Shown: positions 43,166-59,173 of the stretch, piece after piece | Layout: each line of letters opens with the position of its first letter | How positions within the stretch are numbered: position 1 is the first letter of the stretch | Origin: Ureibacillus yapensis | GTDB lineage: Bacteria; Bacillota; Bacilli; Bacillales_A; Planococcaceae | Length of the DNA: 64,000 bases | Reading direction: 5' to 3' | NCBI RefSeq assembly: GCF_003515775.1 | Contig: NZ_QWEI01000001.1 | Span: forward strand, 786,106-850,105 | Translations under genes and position numbers: made by a program | Notes under the pieces: model-generated | The model's database searches: none | The model's input: only the letters and a program-made list of their open reading frames with translations | Told to the model about the DNA's origin: nothing

Positions 43166-43573
43166 TTATATATTACCCTCATGAACGTTGATACGATTAA
43201 TCGCACGTTGTAATGCTAGTTGAGCACGTTTGAAATCGATGTCATCTTGTTTCTTTTGAAGACGTTGCTCTGCACGGGCAGCTGCTTCTTTGGCACGTGC
43301 AAGATCAATATCCGCAGCAACTTCCGCGGAAGGAGCTAAAATCGAAATTTGATCTGGGCGAACTTCAATGAATCCACCGCCAACGGCTACAACTTCTTGC
43401 GAACCGTTTTCTTTTTTAAGTGTTACAGCACCAATTGAAAGAGGAGCAACCATGGGAATATGTCCGGCTAGAACCCCAATTTCACCAGAAACTGTTTTCG
43501 CGATAACCATTGCGACTTGTGAATCGTACACAGGGCCGTCGGGAGTGACAATATTGACTTGAACTGTCTTCAT
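43166..43573 (-). CDS. atpC: ATP synthase F1 epsilon subunit
   Basis: 135 aa. N-terminal beta sandwich ([31 protein letters not shown]) and C-terminal helical hairpin with AAARAEQRL. It links the rotor and inhibits hydrolysis. Last gene of the operon, 23 bases after atpD. Confidence 0.95.
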   Translation of the reverse strand: MKTVQVNIVTPDGPVYDSQVAMVIAKTVSGEIGVLAGHIPMVAPLSIGAVTLKKENGSQEVVAVGGGFIEVRPDQISILAPSAEVAADIDLARAKEAAARAEQRLQKKQDDIDFKRAQLALQRAINRINVHEGNI

Positions 43574-43596
43574 ATTTATTCTCCTTTCGTCCGCAA

Positions 43597-45063
<1,467 letters not shown>

Positions 45064-45224
45064 TCACACCTATGTATAAGAGCAGCCCGTTTTTCTCCCT
45101 TGTTTAGCTGCAAACGCCAAATGCTCGACAACTTCAAATCGAATTTAATTCAACCAGAGTGCCGCAGCATCGTGGACGTTTGATGGCTTTTTTATATTAA
45201 TACCGATATCGGGAAGCAAAAAGC

Positions 45225-46112
<888 letters not shown>

Positions 46113-46138
46113 TTAATCACAAATCATGGACTAAAGAA

Positions 46139-47659
<1,521 letters not shown>

Positions 47660-47674
47660 TCACATTTCTTTTAA

Positions 47675-48211
47675 TTAAACAGCCAACGTACGTTTTAGAC
47701 CTTGTAGCTTGCTCGCTATCGTGTTGTCGAAAATGTAGTTGCCGATTTGAACACGAACTCCACCAAGAATAGATGGTTCGATTACATTTGTAATAGAAAG
47801 TTTTTCTTTGCCCACTAATTTTCCGAAAGAAGCAGAGATTTCGTCTTTTTCTTGGTCTGTTAGTGCGCGAGTCGAGAAAACAGTGGCTTCAGCATAGCCT
47901 TGTGCTTCTGCTGCAAGCGCCTTAAATCGGATAGCCAGGTTGCTTACTTCGTCGATACGCTTTTTATCAATAAGAAGTTCAAGCGTGTTTACTAGAAGTG
48001 GATGTGCACCTGCAAAAGTTTCAGCTACGATTTGTTTTTTGCGTGCGTTTGAGAACTTTGGAGAAGCAAGCAGAGAGACAAACTCTGGAGTTGTTTCAAA
48101 TACTTTCACCACTTCATCCAAGTCTGCGTTAATTTCCGTTACAGCTTGTTTTTCCAATGCTAACTGGAATAATGCTGTGGCATAACGATTAGCTATAGTC
48201 AATTGACTCAT
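47675..48211 (-). CDS. atpH: ATP synthase F1 delta subunit
   Basis: 178 aa. Starts [18 protein letters not shown] and ends with the conserved [20 protein letters not shown]. It joins the alpha subunits to the b stalk. Overlaps atpF by 4 bases. Confidence 0.95.
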   Translation of the reverse strand: MSQLTIANRYATALFQLALEKQAVTEINADLDEVVKVFETTPEFVSLLASPKFSNARKKQIVAETFAGAHPLLVNTLELLIDKKRIDEVSNLAIRFKALAAEAQGYAEATVFSTRALTDQEKDEISASFGKLVGKEKLSITNVIEPSILGGVRVQIGNYIFDNTIASKLQGLKRTLAV

Positions 48212-48729
48212 TTCGCCTCGCCTGCCTTCGCAATCGTTTCTTTAATTAATGCGCTATTGTCCTCTTCAGAAATTTCTTTCCCAAGAACTTTAGAAGCAGC
48301 AAGAACTGATAATGAAACGACTTCATCACGAACTGCAGCGATTGCTTTTTCTTTTTCGGTTTCGATATCACGAACAGCCGATTCTTTCAAACGATTAGCT
48401 TCTGTACGAGCCGCAGTGACGATTTCATCACGTTGAATATCGCCTTGTTTTTTAGCATTTTCGATAATAGCTTGTGCTTCTGTACGTGCTTCTTTTAAAA
48501 GTGCTTTCTGTTCTTCTAGAGCTTTAGCTGTTTCTTTGCGAGCGTTTTCAGCCGCTTCGATTTCATTAGCAACTAATTCTTCACGTTGTTGCATAACGCC
48601 CATTAATGGACCCCACGCGAATTTCTTTAGAAGTGCCATCAAGATCAAGAAGATGATAAGTGTCGCCAATACATCTCCGCCATTGAAGTGGCCTGCACTA
48701 GCACCTAGTACTAGGTAATTCAAATTCAC
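48208..48729 (-). CDS. atpF: ATP synthase F0 subunit b
   Basis: 173 aa from GTG 48727-48729, chosen for the GGGAGTGA site 6-7 bases upstream and for the usual length; the frame extends to 48759. One N-terminal membrane helix ([20 protein letters not shown]), then a long charged coiled coil ([18 protein letters not shown] and onward). Peripheral stalk. Confidence 0.93.
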   Translation of the reverse strand: MNLNYLVLGASAGHFNGGDVLATLIIFLILMALLKKFAWGPLMGVMQQREELVANEIEAAENARKETAKALEEQKALLKEARTEAQAIIENAKKQGDIQRDEIVTAARTEANRLKESAVRDIETEKEKAIAAVRDEVVSLSVLAASKVLGKEISEEDNSALIKETIAKAGEAK

Positions 48730-48928
48730 GATTGTTTCACTCCCTTCAAGAGCTTTCAAAAATTATCGAGTTTCGCATTGGTTTGCGCAAACGCAAACAT
48801 GCATTTATATAGGATCTATAAATTGTAATTCGTTACTGTTGGTGATATAATTTCAATCTTCATACAAAAGGAATGGCGAAGTTTCTTCTTGGGAATCATC
48901 TTCGCCACTTAACATTTCGAGCCGACAA

Positions 48929-49183
<255 letters not shown>

Positions 49184-49217
49184 TCAAGCCTCTAATGTTC
49201 CCACTAAAAGCTTTATA

Positions 49218-50344
<1,127 letters not shown>

Positions 50345-50662
50345 TGGCAATTTATCTCCCAAATCTTTTTCGAGTAAAGTTTAAATCGTTCTCTACTGCA
50401 AGGAATCAAGCGTTTGCAAATGCTTACAAAATTTTCGACATTTTGTCGAAAAAAGAAAAGTAACAAGAAACTCTCTTTTAAATAGGAATTTTCTCTTATA
50501 TACTATTTTCTTCTCCTTTGTAAACACATAAAATTTCAGCGCTGGTAAACGTTGCAAATTGACGTGGCAAAATTCCAACTGTCAATCTAGTAGAAACTTG
50601 ATATAACAAGCGTTCCGGGCTGTTACACTGCCAAGAAACCCTTATCATTCTTACCCTTTGTA

Positions 50663-50691
50663 AGCATACAATAGGTAAATTTTGCTGTCAA
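50663..50691 (-). promoter_or_regulatory. SigA promoter of the ATP synthase operon
   Basis: Minus strand perfect TTGACA (50686-50691), 17 bases, TATGCT (50663-50668). A weaker second candidate, TTTACA-16-TATATA, lies about 150 bases downstream. Confidence 0.7.
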
Positions 50692-50720
50692 TTGCTTCAA
50701 GTGAAAAACTTCCCATCAAC

Positions 50721-50752
50721 CACAGATTTGTCAAATTATTGACAAATCTGTG
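50721..50752. promoter_or_regulatory. Rex-box-like palindrome upstream of the atp promoter
   Basis: A perfect 14-bp inverted repeat with a 4-base centre. Its core TTGTCAA-ATTA-TTGACAA (50728-50745) resembles the Rex consensus TTGTGAA-N4-TTCACAA. It is centred about 80 bases upstream of the predicted start of transcription. No T run follows on either strand, so a terminator is less likely. Confidence 0.45.
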
Positions 50753-50853
50753 ATCAAATTAAAAACTTTTTTTAGTCGAAACAAAAAATAATGTTTTAAT
50801 TTCCTCGAAATTTGCGGAAAATATCTTGTTTTTACATATTCTATTGAGAAACA

Positions 50854-51975
50854 TTATTCACCTTTTTCCAGAAAACTAATCAACGCTTCCACAATACGTT
50901 TGGATGCATAACCATCGCCATATGGATTGGAAGCATGGGCCATTTTTTCATAAGCCGTTTGGTCTTTCAGCAATTCTTTCGCCAGTACATAGATTGTTTC
51001 TTCCTCGGTCCCTGCCAATTTTAATGTTCCTGCATCGATCCCTTCCGGACGTTCGGTTGTATCTCTTAAAACAAGAACTGGTTTTCCGAGTGAAGGCGCT
51101 TCTTCTTGAACACCGCCCGAATCTGTTAAAATCATGTATGATTTCGCGGCAAAATTATGGAAATCGAGCACTTCCAAAGGCTCTATTAAGTGGATGCGCG
51201 GATCATTTCCCAAAATTTCATCTGCAATTTCCCTTACAGCGGGATTTAAATGCACCGGGTAAACAACTTGTACGTCCGGGAATTCTGCCAAAAGTCTTGT
51301 GATGGCTTTGAACATGTTGCGCATAGGCTGGCCAAGGTTTTCCCTGCGATGCGCTGTTAAAAGAATCATTCGATCATTGCCTAGCTTTTCCAAAACAGGA
51401 TGGCTGTAGTTTTCTCGAACCGTTGTTTTTAATGCATCAATCGCTGTATTTCCCGTAACAAAAATAAAGTTTTCGTCTTTATTTTCCTTCAAAAGATTGT
51501 TTTTGGAATTTTCTGTAGGGGCAAAGTGCAAATCTGCCATGACACCCGTCAATTGACGGTTCATTTCTTCGGGGTAAGGCGAATATTTATTTCCTGTACG
51601 AAGTCCTGCTTCCACATGTCCAATCGCGATTTGATTATAAAAAGCCGCCAAGCTTCCAACAAAAGTAGTGGATGTATCTCCATGCACCAAGACGATATCC
51701 GGTTGTGCTTCTTTCATTACTTTGTCTAGTCCTTGTAGCGCATTCGTCGTCACATCAATCAGCGTTTGACGATCTTTCATGATATTCAAATCATAGTCCG
51801 GCTTGATTTCAAACGTTTCCAATACTTGGTCCAGCATTTGGCGATGCTGCGCAGTCACTGTAACAATGGATTCGATCTTTTCAGGATATTTTTGCAGTTC
51901 TAAAACAAGAGGCGCCATCTTGATTGCTTCGGGCCTTGTTCCAAATATTGTCATTACTTTCCATTTCTTGCTCAC
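50854..51975 (-). CDS. wecB: UDP-N-acetylglucosamine 2-epimerase (non-hydrolysing)
   Basis: 373 aa. GTRPEAIKMAPL at the N-terminus, HGDTSTTF, GHVEAGLRTG, and LTDSGGVQEEAPSLG with the substrate-binding residues. Converts UDP-GlcNAc to UDP-ManNAc for teichoic acid linkage units or secondary wall polysaccharide, so it can feed the TagA-type enzyme at 20.5 kb. Lies between upp and atpI. Called MnaA in B. subtilis. Confidence 0.95.
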   Translation of the reverse strand: MSKKWKVMTIFGTRPEAIKMAPLVLELQKYPEKIESIVTVTAQHRQMLDQVLETFEIKPDYDLNIMKDRQTLIDVTTNALQGLDKVMKEAQPDIVLVHGDTSTTFVGSLAAFYNQIAIGHVEAGLRTGNKYSPYPEEMNRQLTGVMADLHFAPTENSKNNLLKENKDENFIFVTGNTAIDALKTTVRENYSHPVLEKLGNDRMILLTAHRRENLGQPMRNMFKAITRLLAEFPDVQVVYPVHLNPAVREIADEILGNDPRIHLIEPLEVLDFHNFAAKSYMILTDSGGVQEEAPSLGKPVLVLRDTTERPEGIDAGTLKLAGTEEETIYVLAKELLKDQTAYEKMAHASNPYGDGYASKRIVEALISFLEKGE

Positions 51976-52078
51976 TAGAAAAGCACCGTCCTTTCTATAG
52001 GATGCGTCCTCCTGGTGAAGAAGGAACGCATTTTGTTAGAACGAAGTTATTTTCACTTCTGCTTTAATTTAACGATTA

Positions 52079-52720
<642 letters not shown>

Positions 52721-52948
52721 CTAACTTTTCTGCGTTCCCCGCATTTAGTGTGTGTTCTCAACTAAAATGCAGCTACACTTTATCTAGCATAGTATAACAA
52801 AAAAAGTCAGAACATAAAACATTATGTCGAATTGCTTCATAGATTGTTGCTAAATCTTTTGGGGGATGGAGAAAGGCGGAGGTTGGTGGGAGAAGGTTGA
52901 TGGATGGAAAGGGTATGATGCCCGCTCGTAACCTCCCCACACAGAAAC

Positions 52949-52980
52949 GAAAAAGCCAGCGAGCAAAGTGCTCACTAGCC
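52949..52980 (-). terminator. Terminator of glyA
   Basis: GGCTAGTGAGCA pairs (two wobbles) with TGCTCGCTGGCT on the minus strand, followed by TTTTC. The 280 bases between glyA and upp otherwise contain only the upp promoter area. Confidence 0.65.
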
Positions 52981-52988
52981 GTGTTCAA

Positions 52989-54248
52989 TTAAATATTTGT
53001 TACCAAGTCTTCATAGATTGGGTAGCGGTCTGTCAGTGCTTTTGCACGGTCAGCTGCTTCTTGTTTCACTGCTTCGTCTTCTGGATTTTTAAGAAGTTTG
53101 GCAATGATCAATCCTACTTCTTTTAAATCTTCTTCTTTGAAGCCGCGGCTTGTAACAGCAGCCGTACCAAGACGGACTCCTGAAGTTGTGAATGGTTTTT
53201 CCTCATCATAAGGGATTGTATTTTTATTCACCGTGATGCCTACTTCATCAAGCACTTTTTCAGCTACTTTTCCTGTTAAGCCCACCGATTTTGTGTTGAC
53301 TAATACGATGTGGTTATCTGTACCGCCGGAAACTAATTCTACGCCTTCAGAAAGCAACGTTTCAGCAAGCGCTTTTGCATTGGCTTTTACTTGTTTTGCG
53401 TATTCTTTGAATTCCGGTTGCAATGCCTCGCCAAATGCAACCGCTTTTGCTGCGATTACGTGCATTAATGGACCACCTTGGATTCCAGGGAATACGGATT
53501 TGTTTAATTTTGCTTCCCATTCTTTTGAAGCTAAAATTAACCCGCCGCGCGGACCACGCAATGTTTTGTGAGTCGTTGAAGTAACGAAATCTGCATAAGG
53601 CACCGGCGATTGGTGTTCACCCGCAGCAACAAGACCCGCAATATGCGCCATGTCCACCATGAAGTATGCACCAATTTCATCGGCAATTTCACGGAATTTT
53701 TTGAAGTCGATTTCACGAGGGTAAGCAGAAGCACCCGCAACGATTAATTTTGGTTTATGTTCTAAAGCTTTGGCACGCACATCTTCATAATCGATTACAT
53801 TTGTATCTTTTGTTACACCATATTCGACGAAGTTGTATTGAACACCGGAGAAGTTTACAGGCGAACCATGTGTTAAGTGACCGCCATGTGAAAGATTCAT
53901 ACCAAGTACTGTATCGCCCGGTTCTAGAATCGTGTAATAGACCGCCATGTTAGCTTGCGCACCGGAGTGAGGCTGAACGTTGGCATATTCCGCGCCGAAA
54001 ATTTGTTTTGCGCGATCGCGTGCAATATCTTCCACAACGTCTACATGTTCGCAGCCGCCATAATAACGTTTGCCAGGGTAACCTTCAGCGTATTTGTTTG
54101 TTAATACGGAACCTTGCGCTTCCATTACAGCTTCAGATACAATATTTTCTGATGCGATTAATTCGATGTTTAGTTGTTGGCGCTTTTTTTCGGCTAAAAT
54201 TCCTTCAAGTACTGCTTTGTCCTGTGCTGCTAACTTTTCATAAGCCAT
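52989..54248 (-). CDS. glyA: Serine hydroxymethyltransferase
   Basis: 419 aa. PLP lysine in [14 protein letters not shown] near 226-230, substrate region [12 protein letters not shown], and [15 protein letters not shown]. Converts serine and tetrahydrofolate to glycine and methylene-THF. The window shows the usual glyA-upp order of Bacillales. No riboswitch recognised upstream. Confidence 0.97.
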   Translation of the reverse strand: MAYEKLAAQDKAVLEGILAEKKRQQLNIELIASENIVSEAVMEAQGSVLTNKYAEGYPGKRYYGGCEHVDVVEDIARDRAKQIFGAEYANVQPHSGAQANMAVYYTILEPGDTVLGMNLSHGGHLTHGSPVNFSGVQYNFVEYGVTKDTNVIDYEDVRAKALEHKPKLIVAGASAYPREIDFKKFREIADEIGAYFMVDMAHIAGLVAAGEHQSPVPYADFVTSTTHKTLRGPRGGLILASKEWEAKLNKSVFPGIQGGPLMHVIAAKAVAFGEALQPEFKEYAKQVKANAKALAETLLSEGVELVSGGTDNHIVLVNTKSVGLTGKVAEKVLDEVGITVNKNTIPYDEEKPFTTSGVRLGTAAVTSRGFKEEDLKEVGLIIAKLLKNPEDEAVKQEAADRAKALTDRYPIYEDLVTNI

Positions 54249-54345
54249 TTTTATATCCCCCTAAAATAATTATTTATAAAAAATCCAATATATGGATCTT
54301 TACCCTCTTTGTCAAACTTCTCTGATAATTATAGAAACAAGCATG

Positions 54346-54903
54346 CTATTTATAAACAGCACGCTCGCCGCCAATCAATTTTGGACGGGTTCTGGCAACC
54401 GTTACAATTGCTTCCCCAATTTGGCGAATGGAAGTTCGAACTGGAATTACTACTTCTTTTAGATGCATCCCGATGATGGTTTGGCCTATATCAATGCCCG
54501 CATGAGCTCTTGCATGTTCCACCACAACCGGCCGTTCCAATTGAGTATAGGCATGGGCAGCCATTGAACCGCCTGCTTGCTTTACTGGAACAACGGATAC
54601 CGGTTCTAATGAGTAAGTTAACGCTGCCTCATATTCCATTGTTATGGCACGGTTTATATGCTCGCAACCCTGGAAAGCTAGATAGATATCATGTTTTTTG
54701 GCAAATTGCGAAAACTCTTTATACAATACTTCGGCAATTTCCATTGCCCCCGAAGTGCCAATTCGTGCACCCGCAATTTCTGATGTAGAACAGCCAATGA
54801 CAAAAAGCTGTTTGGGCTGAAATTCTATATGTTCTTCCAATTCATTCAACAACTGAGATAGTTGCGATTGTATTTGTTCTAATGAAGTCATTGTGCGATT
54901 CAC
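54346..54903 (-). CDS. ywlG: TIGR01440/DUF436 family protein (YwlG)
   Basis: 185 aa. Carries VIGCSTSEIAGARIGTSG, GCEHINRA and GGSMAAHAYTQL, typical of the YwlG family, a widely conserved protein of unknown activity in Firmicutes. Overlaps rpiB by 4 bases, so the two are coupled. Position before glyA matches B. subtilis. Confidence 0.85.
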   Translation of the reverse strand: MNRTMTSLEQIQSQLSQLLNELEEHIEFQPKQLFVIGCSTSEIAGARIGTSGAMEIAEVLYKEFSQFAKKHDIYLAFQGCEHINRAITMEYEAALTYSLEPVSVVPVKQAGGSMAAHAYTQLERPVVVEHARAHAGIDIGQTIIGMHLKEVVIPVRTSIRQIGEAIVTVARTRPKLIGGERAVYK

Positions 54904-55337
54904 CCTTCTAGCTCAGTGATTTTTTCGATCCGGCGTGCATGACGGCCACCTTCAAATTCAGTACCCAACCAAGTTTTTACGATTTCCGCAGCAAGACCTG
55001 GCCCTATCACACGCTCGCCCATCGCTAAAACGTTCGAGTCGTTGTGGCAACGCGTGGCTTTAGCGCTGAATACATCATGAACAAGTGCACAGCGAACTCC
55101 TTTTACCTTGTTTGCTGCGATGGACATGCCGATGCCAGTGCCGCAAATTAAGATTCCTCGATCAAATTCACCGTTGCTCACTCCATCCGCAACTGGTTTA
55201 GCAAAATCAGGATAATCGACAGAATCATCGGATTGTGGTCCGAAATCTTGATAACTGATGTTGAGTTCGTCCAATAATGACATAATTTCTTTGCGTAAGT
55301 TATTGCCACCGTGGTCTGAAGAAATTGCAATTTTCAC
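54900..55337 (-). CDS. rpiB: Ribose-5-phosphate isomerase B
   Basis: 145 aa. KIAISSDHGG start, catalytic-region LICGTGIGMSIAANK with the Cys, and HNDSNVLAMGERVIG. Interconverts ribose 5-phosphate and ribulose 5-phosphate. Good match to RpiB/LacAB family; the ywlF gene of B. subtilis is the counterpart in this order. Confidence 0.92.
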   Translation of the reverse strand: MKIAISSDHGGNNLRKEIMSLLDELNISYQDFGPQSDDSVDYPDFAKPVADGVSNGEFDRGILICGTGIGMSIAANKVKGVRCALVHDVFSAKATRCHNDSNVLAMGERVIGPGLAAEIVKTWLGTEFEGGRHARRIEKITELEG

Positions 55338-55579
55338 GATGTAACCCCCTCATGTTGTTTATGAACAGTGTACCATTTTTCCGTTATATTCACACGCATT
55401 TTGTAAAGATACATATAATCGCCTCAATAAATGACGAATATTCTGCAATTATAATTGGAGAATGTTCACCATTAGATGTTATTACAACAGAATTAAAATT
55501 CTATCGTTCGTGAATAAGGGTTAATTTAGTGGTTTTTTTAACTTTGAAAGATTAGTAAATACGCAATACACCAAATGCA

Positions 55580-55610
55580 AAAAATCCCCATGCTTTATAC
55601 ACATGGGGAT
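55580..55610 (-). terminator. Terminator of the chemoreceptor gene
   Basis: ATCCCCATG (55584-55592) and CATGGGGAT (55602-55610) pair; the minus strand continues TTTTTTG. It lies 20 bases after the stop. Confidence 0.8.
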
Positions 55611-55629
55611 GATGACTTATTAAAATTGA

Positions 55630-56922
55630 TTAGTTCGAACGGTCGAATTGCTGAATTAATTTGTATAGTTGTTCTGATTGCTGCTTTAAATCTTTTGATA
55701 GCTTTTCAACTTGTTCAATCGCATATGCTTGTTCTTCCGTAGAGCCGCGCACTTCCTGGGCGCCCGCCGAAGTTTGCTCAGCGATTGCTGCCACTTCCTG
55801 CGATTGGTGAGCTGTTGTTTCGATATTTTGCATTTGCTTTTCGACCAATTGAGAAATCGTGACGACTGCATCCGCCATTTCACGAACGCTGGAAGCCATC
55901 CCCTCTACAGTTTCCGTAGTTTCGGATACTTTTGATGATTCTTTCACTGCAAACGTTACTTGTTCATTCATTTGTTTTACAACAATATTAACGTTCTCCT
56001 GCATTGTTTGAATCAAGCTTGTAATGCCTTGTACCGCTTTCGCGCTCTCGTCCGCCAAACTTCGCACTTCTTCAGCAACCACTGCAAACCCTTTTCCATG
56101 TTCGCCCGCACGCGCCGCTTCAATGGATGCATTCAAGGCCAACAGATTGGTTTGCGCTGCAATATCCCCTACCAATCCGATAATTCGTTCGATTTGCTCG
56201 GCATTTTTTTCGAGCTGGTGAATGTTTTCGAGTGCTTTTTCATTTCCTTGTGCAATTTGTTGAATACTTGTTACGAGCCCTTGAATTGAATCTGTTGTCG
56301 TTTGCAAATTGACGATAATTTGCTTCGATTGATTGGCAGAATCAAGTGCACGCGTATTTACTTCAGACGCCAATCTGCGCACATCCTCGATTGCCTCTAC
56401 CGTATCTTGAACAGCCACCGCGGAACTTTCCGCCCCTTGTGAAATTTGGCTCACTGTCGAAGCGATTCCTTCTGCTTTTCGTGAAGCTGCGGAAGTTTGC
56501 TCCGATAGATGAATGATGGCTTCGTTAGTATTTATAAAGTTTCCTTCAATGCTCTCGACCATTTGCCGAAGATTGGTTAACATTAACTGAAATGCTTCTG
56601 CCACCGAAGCAATTTCGTCTCGCGTTTTCGGAATCTCTACATCTTGGCCGATTTTCCCTTCCGCTACCCGAGTTGCCGTTTTTTCAAGCTGCAGCAACGG
56701 CTTTACCAGTAGGCCGCTGAATACTGCAGCCAAAATGCAAGACCAAGTGATGCCCAATACATATGTAATAATCTCAAAGATAATTTGGTTCTCGATTATG
56801 TCCACAAAAAACAGCGGATGCAGATAATGAATAAATACAAAACTAGTAGAATAAGTGATGAATGCCAAAATTCCGACGAATAGAACGAGCTTTTTGCGCA
56901 GACCGAACGTATTTTTCTCCAT
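55630..56922 (-). CDS. Methyl-accepting chemotaxis protein with minimal extracellular part
   Basis: 430 aa. Two membrane helices (about 12-33 and 48-72) separated by only about 14 residues, then HAMP (73-125) and the signalling hairpin, tip [17 protein letters not shown] around 285-300. With almost no outside domain, it must sense through the membrane, the HAMP, or a partner. The gene starts at the base where ywlE ends (1-base overlap), an unusual neighbour. Signal unknown; domain call firm. Confidence 0.9.
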   Translation of the reverse strand: MEKNTFGLRKKLVLFVGILAFITYSTSFVFIHYLHPLFFVDIIENQIIFEIITYVLGITWSCILAAVFSGLLVKPLLQLEKTATRVAEGKIGQDVEIPKTRDEIASVAEAFQLMLTNLRQMVESIEGNFINTNEAIIHLSEQTSAASRKAEGIASTVSQISQGAESSAVAVQDTVEAIEDVRRLASEVNTRALDSANQSKQIIVNLQTTTDSIQGLVTSIQQIAQGNEKALENIHQLEKNAEQIERIIGLVGDIAAQTNLLALNASIEAARAGEHGKGFAVVAEEVRSLADESAKAVQGITSLIQTMQENVNIVVKQMNEQVTFAVKESSKVSETTETVEGMASSVREMADAVVTISQLVEKQMQNIETTAHQSQEVAAIAEQTSAGAQEVRGSTEEQAYAIEQVEKLSKDLKQQSEQLYKLIQQFDRSN

Positions 56923-57371
56923 TATTGTTTGCTACCCCCAGAAATTTTTAAAAGTAATGCGTCGATTAATTGGTTTAATTCTTGATACGTCTGTTTATAA
57001 ATATTGATGTCCCCGCCGAAAGGATCTGACACATCTTTTGAACTGTAGGGGATAACATACTCTTTTAAAGTAAACGTTTTGTTTTGGGCATCGGGAAAGG
57101 CATTCAAAATCATATTTTTATGCGCCAATGTCATCGTTAGGACAAGATCGGCCCAATCGATTTCTTCCGGTTTAACTGAAGAGGTATTGTGATCAAACGC
57201 AATTTGATCCTGTTCCAGTACAGCCCTTGCATTCGAGGAAATTTCCCCGCCTTCCATTGCATAAATCCCAGCTGACTTCACTTGAATTCCATCCAAATTC
57301 TTGCTTTTGAGTATCGCTTCCGCCATAGGGCTTCTGCATGTATTACCGGTACATATGAAATAAATGTTCAT
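56922..57371 (-). CDS. ywlE: Protein-arginine phosphatase YwlE (low-molecular-weight phosphatase fold)
   Basis: 149 aa from ATG 57369-57371, placed after AAAGAGTGG; GTG at 57380 falls in that site. Active-site loop CTGNTCRSP near 7-15 and the general acid Asp in the DPFGG motif. The Thr in GNTCRS marks arginine-phosphate rather than tyrosine-phosphate specificity in B. subtilis YwlE. It should oppose the McsB kinase. Context ywlC-ywlD-ywlE is conserved. Confidence 0.9.
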   Translation of the reverse strand: MNIYFICTGNTCRSPMAEAILKSKNLDGIQVKSAGIYAMEGGEISSNARAVLEQDQIAFDHNTSSVKPEEIDWADLVLTMTLAHKNMILNAFPDAQNKTFTLKEYVIPYSSKDVSDPFGGDINIYKQTYQELNQLIDALLLKISGGSKQ

Positions 57372-57389
57372 GTAGTCCACTCTTTCTGT

Positions 57390-57902
57390 TTAAGGATAAT
57401 CAATGCTTTGAATAAATGTATAGATGCTGATAGCGATTAGTGCAATGCCCGCCAACCATTTCAACGGGTCGCCTTTGATCTTGAGACTGCTTTTTGCAAC
57501 ATACAAAGATATGTAAGATAGAACAAAAGTCCATAAACCTGCACTAACAATAAATAAATATTTCTGTAAGTTTAGCATACCAAAAGATATGCTTACTGAA
57601 AAGGTGTCTAAACTTGCAGTAAGCGCTAAAATTGCCAGTGGAATCGTGATTGTTTGACGATTTTTTGACGAAAGTATTAATTGCAAACCAATAGCAAAAA
57701 GCAAAATACTTGAAATTAAGTTGGACCATTGCAATAGGATATTAAGCATCCAAGTACCTAACGAGAAACCTATGATTGGAAAAACCATATGTAAAATAGC
57801 TGTCCATGCTGAAAGGATGAAACGTTGCTTTACATCGGGCAATAATAAATAAAGCGCTACAACATCCAATGCTACAATAAGTCCAGTCAATATCTCCTGC
57901 AA
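57390..57902 (-). CDS. mntP: MntP-family manganese efflux protein (YwlD)
   Basis: 170 aa with six predicted helices. The repeated Asp motif is seen as LIVALDVVALY and TASLDTFSVSISFG, the metal-binding sites of MntP. The first motif is less canonical than LDAFAVS, so activity is less sure. Lies between ywlC and ywlE as in Bacillus. No manganese (yybP-ykoY) riboswitch seen upstream. Confidence 0.75.
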   Translation of the reverse strand: MQEILTGLIVALDVVALYLLLPDVKQRFILSAWTAILHMVFPIIGFSLGTWMLNILLQWSNLISSILLFAIGLQLILSSKNRQTITIPLAILALTASLDTFSVSISFGMLNLQKYLFIVSAGLWTFVLSYISLYVAKSSLKIKGDPLKWLAGIALIAISIYTFIQSIDYP

Positions 57903-57993
57903 AAAATAGTCCTCTTTCCTTTATTAGTTTTTACTATCTTATGCCTCGTCCTTTTCCTTTATCATTGATTCTTATCCGTTATTGATTTATGTA

Positions 57994-58032
57994 TAAAAAA
58001 ACTTTACTTTCCAACCGGACGAAAGTAAAGTT
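57994..58032 (-). terminator. Terminator of the ywlC/spoIIR-side transcript
   Basis: AACTTTACTTTC (58000-58011) and GAAAGTAAAGTT (58021-58032) pair perfectly; the minus strand then runs TTTTTTT. It lies just after the ywlC stop. Confidence 0.85.
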
Positions 58033-58040
58033 AATCATTT

Positions 58041-59075
58041 TTATTCTTTATACCATTTTTCTCCGGCCGCTTTTTCGAGTCGGTTCATAATGGCTGCGCC
58101 TACCCCATCATTGTTGGTCGTTGTTGCCAAAATAATGGTTGCTGCCGTTTTATCGCATGCACGCAAATCATCATAAAGATTCGCGCTCATTTGTTCAAGG
58201 TCTCCCTCATCGCCAAACGGAAAAAAATAATCGGCCCCTATCTTTTCAAAAGAGGATGGAGCCAACAATGCGACACTATGCCCTTGTTCCTTTAAAGACG
58301 CCACAGCATGGCGAACTTTTGGAATATTGCTTTCTATTAAATAAACAGGGGCTTCGGGAGCATAATGCGTGTATTTCATTCCGGGTGCTTTTGGCGTAGA
58401 TGCTTGGGAAGCTTGCGATTTTGTTGGCTGGATAACTTCCCCAGCCACTTCTTCAAGCATTTCTTTTGTTACACCGCCAGGGCGAAGGATGACCGGTGGG
58501 TTTACCGTTACATCCAGTACAGTGGATTCAATTCCGATTCCCGTCGCCCCCCCATCCAAGATCAGCGGGATTCTTCCTTGCAAATCTTCTTCAACGTGAA
58601 CCGCTTTTGTAGGACTGGGTTTTCCGCTTCGATTGGCACTCGGAGCAGCAACCGGTTTTTTTAGCATTTTCAATAATGTCAAAGCTACTTCATGGTCTGG
58701 CATACGCAAGCCAACAGTCGGCAATCCGGCTGTTACACTCTCTGCAAGGCAGCCATTTTTTGCTTTCATAATAAGCGTCAATGGGCCAGGCCAAAACGCT
58801 TTCATAAGAAGCAATGCCTTTTCGGGAATTTCTTCTATATAAAGAGGCACTTCTTCCATTGTTCCAATATGTACGATTAATGGGTTATCAGACGGACGCC
58901 CTTTTGCTTCAAATATTTTCTTAACGGCTTCGTCATTCGTTGCAACGGCTCCTAACCCATAGACGGTTTCAGTTGGAAAAGCGACGACTTCTCCATTATT
59001 CAATAAATCCACAGCTTGTGTATAACTTTTTTCACAATTCGAATTATTATCCACAATGAATCGTTTCGTTTCCAT
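58041..59075 (-). CDS. ywlC: Threonylcarbamoyl-AMP synthase (TsaC/Sua5, YwlC)
   Basis: 344 aa, the long Sua5 form. YrdC domain about 18-205 with VVAFPTETVYGLGA and APSANRSGKPSPT; a Sua5 C-terminal domain about 235-340. Makes threonylcarbamoyl-AMP from Thr, bicarbonate and ATP for the t6A37 modification of ANN-decoding tRNAs. Located next to spoIIR, prmC and prfA as in B. subtilis. Confidence 0.95.
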   Translation of the reverse strand: METKRFIVDNNSNCEKSYTQAVDLLNNGEVVAFPTETVYGLGAVATNDEAVKKIFEAKGRPSDNPLIVHIGTMEEVPLYIEEIPEKALLLMKAFWPGPLTLIMKAKNGCLAESVTAGLPTVGLRMPDHEVALTLLKMLKKPVAAPSANRSGKPSPTKAVHVEEDLQGRIPLILDGGATGIGIESTVLDVTVNPPVILRPGGVTKEMLEEVAGEVIQPTKSQASQASTPKAPGMKYTHYAPEAPVYLIESNIPKVRHAVASLKEQGHSVALLAPSSFEKIGADYFFPFGDEGDLEQMSANLYDDLRACDKTAATIILATTTNNDGVGAAIMNRLEKAAGEKWYKE

Positions 59076-59173
59076 CAGAACCCCTCCTTTTGCACAGTTT
59101 TTATGCGCTTATTGTTTAATTGTGGATATGTGCATGAATTTTATAATTTTTCTAAAAACTTATTCACAGCTTG

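Larger units (their letters stand above)
50363..50853. other. Promoter and leader region of the ATP synthase operon
   Basis: 491 bases between wecB and atpI. Contains a strong promoter, a leader of about 310 nt with a TTTTCGACA/TGTCGAAAA hairpin (50432-50452), and an upstream palindrome. No convincing gene; a 61-codon frame at 50393-50578 lacks support. Confidence 0.6.

Noticed and set aside
50393-50578. 61-codon minus-strand frame in the atp leader
   Set aside because: No ribosome site and no family; more likely untranslated leader.
57903-58040. Manganese riboswitch (yybP-ykoY) before mntP
   Set aside because: The short AT-rich gap lacks the expected structure; it contains the ywlC terminator.
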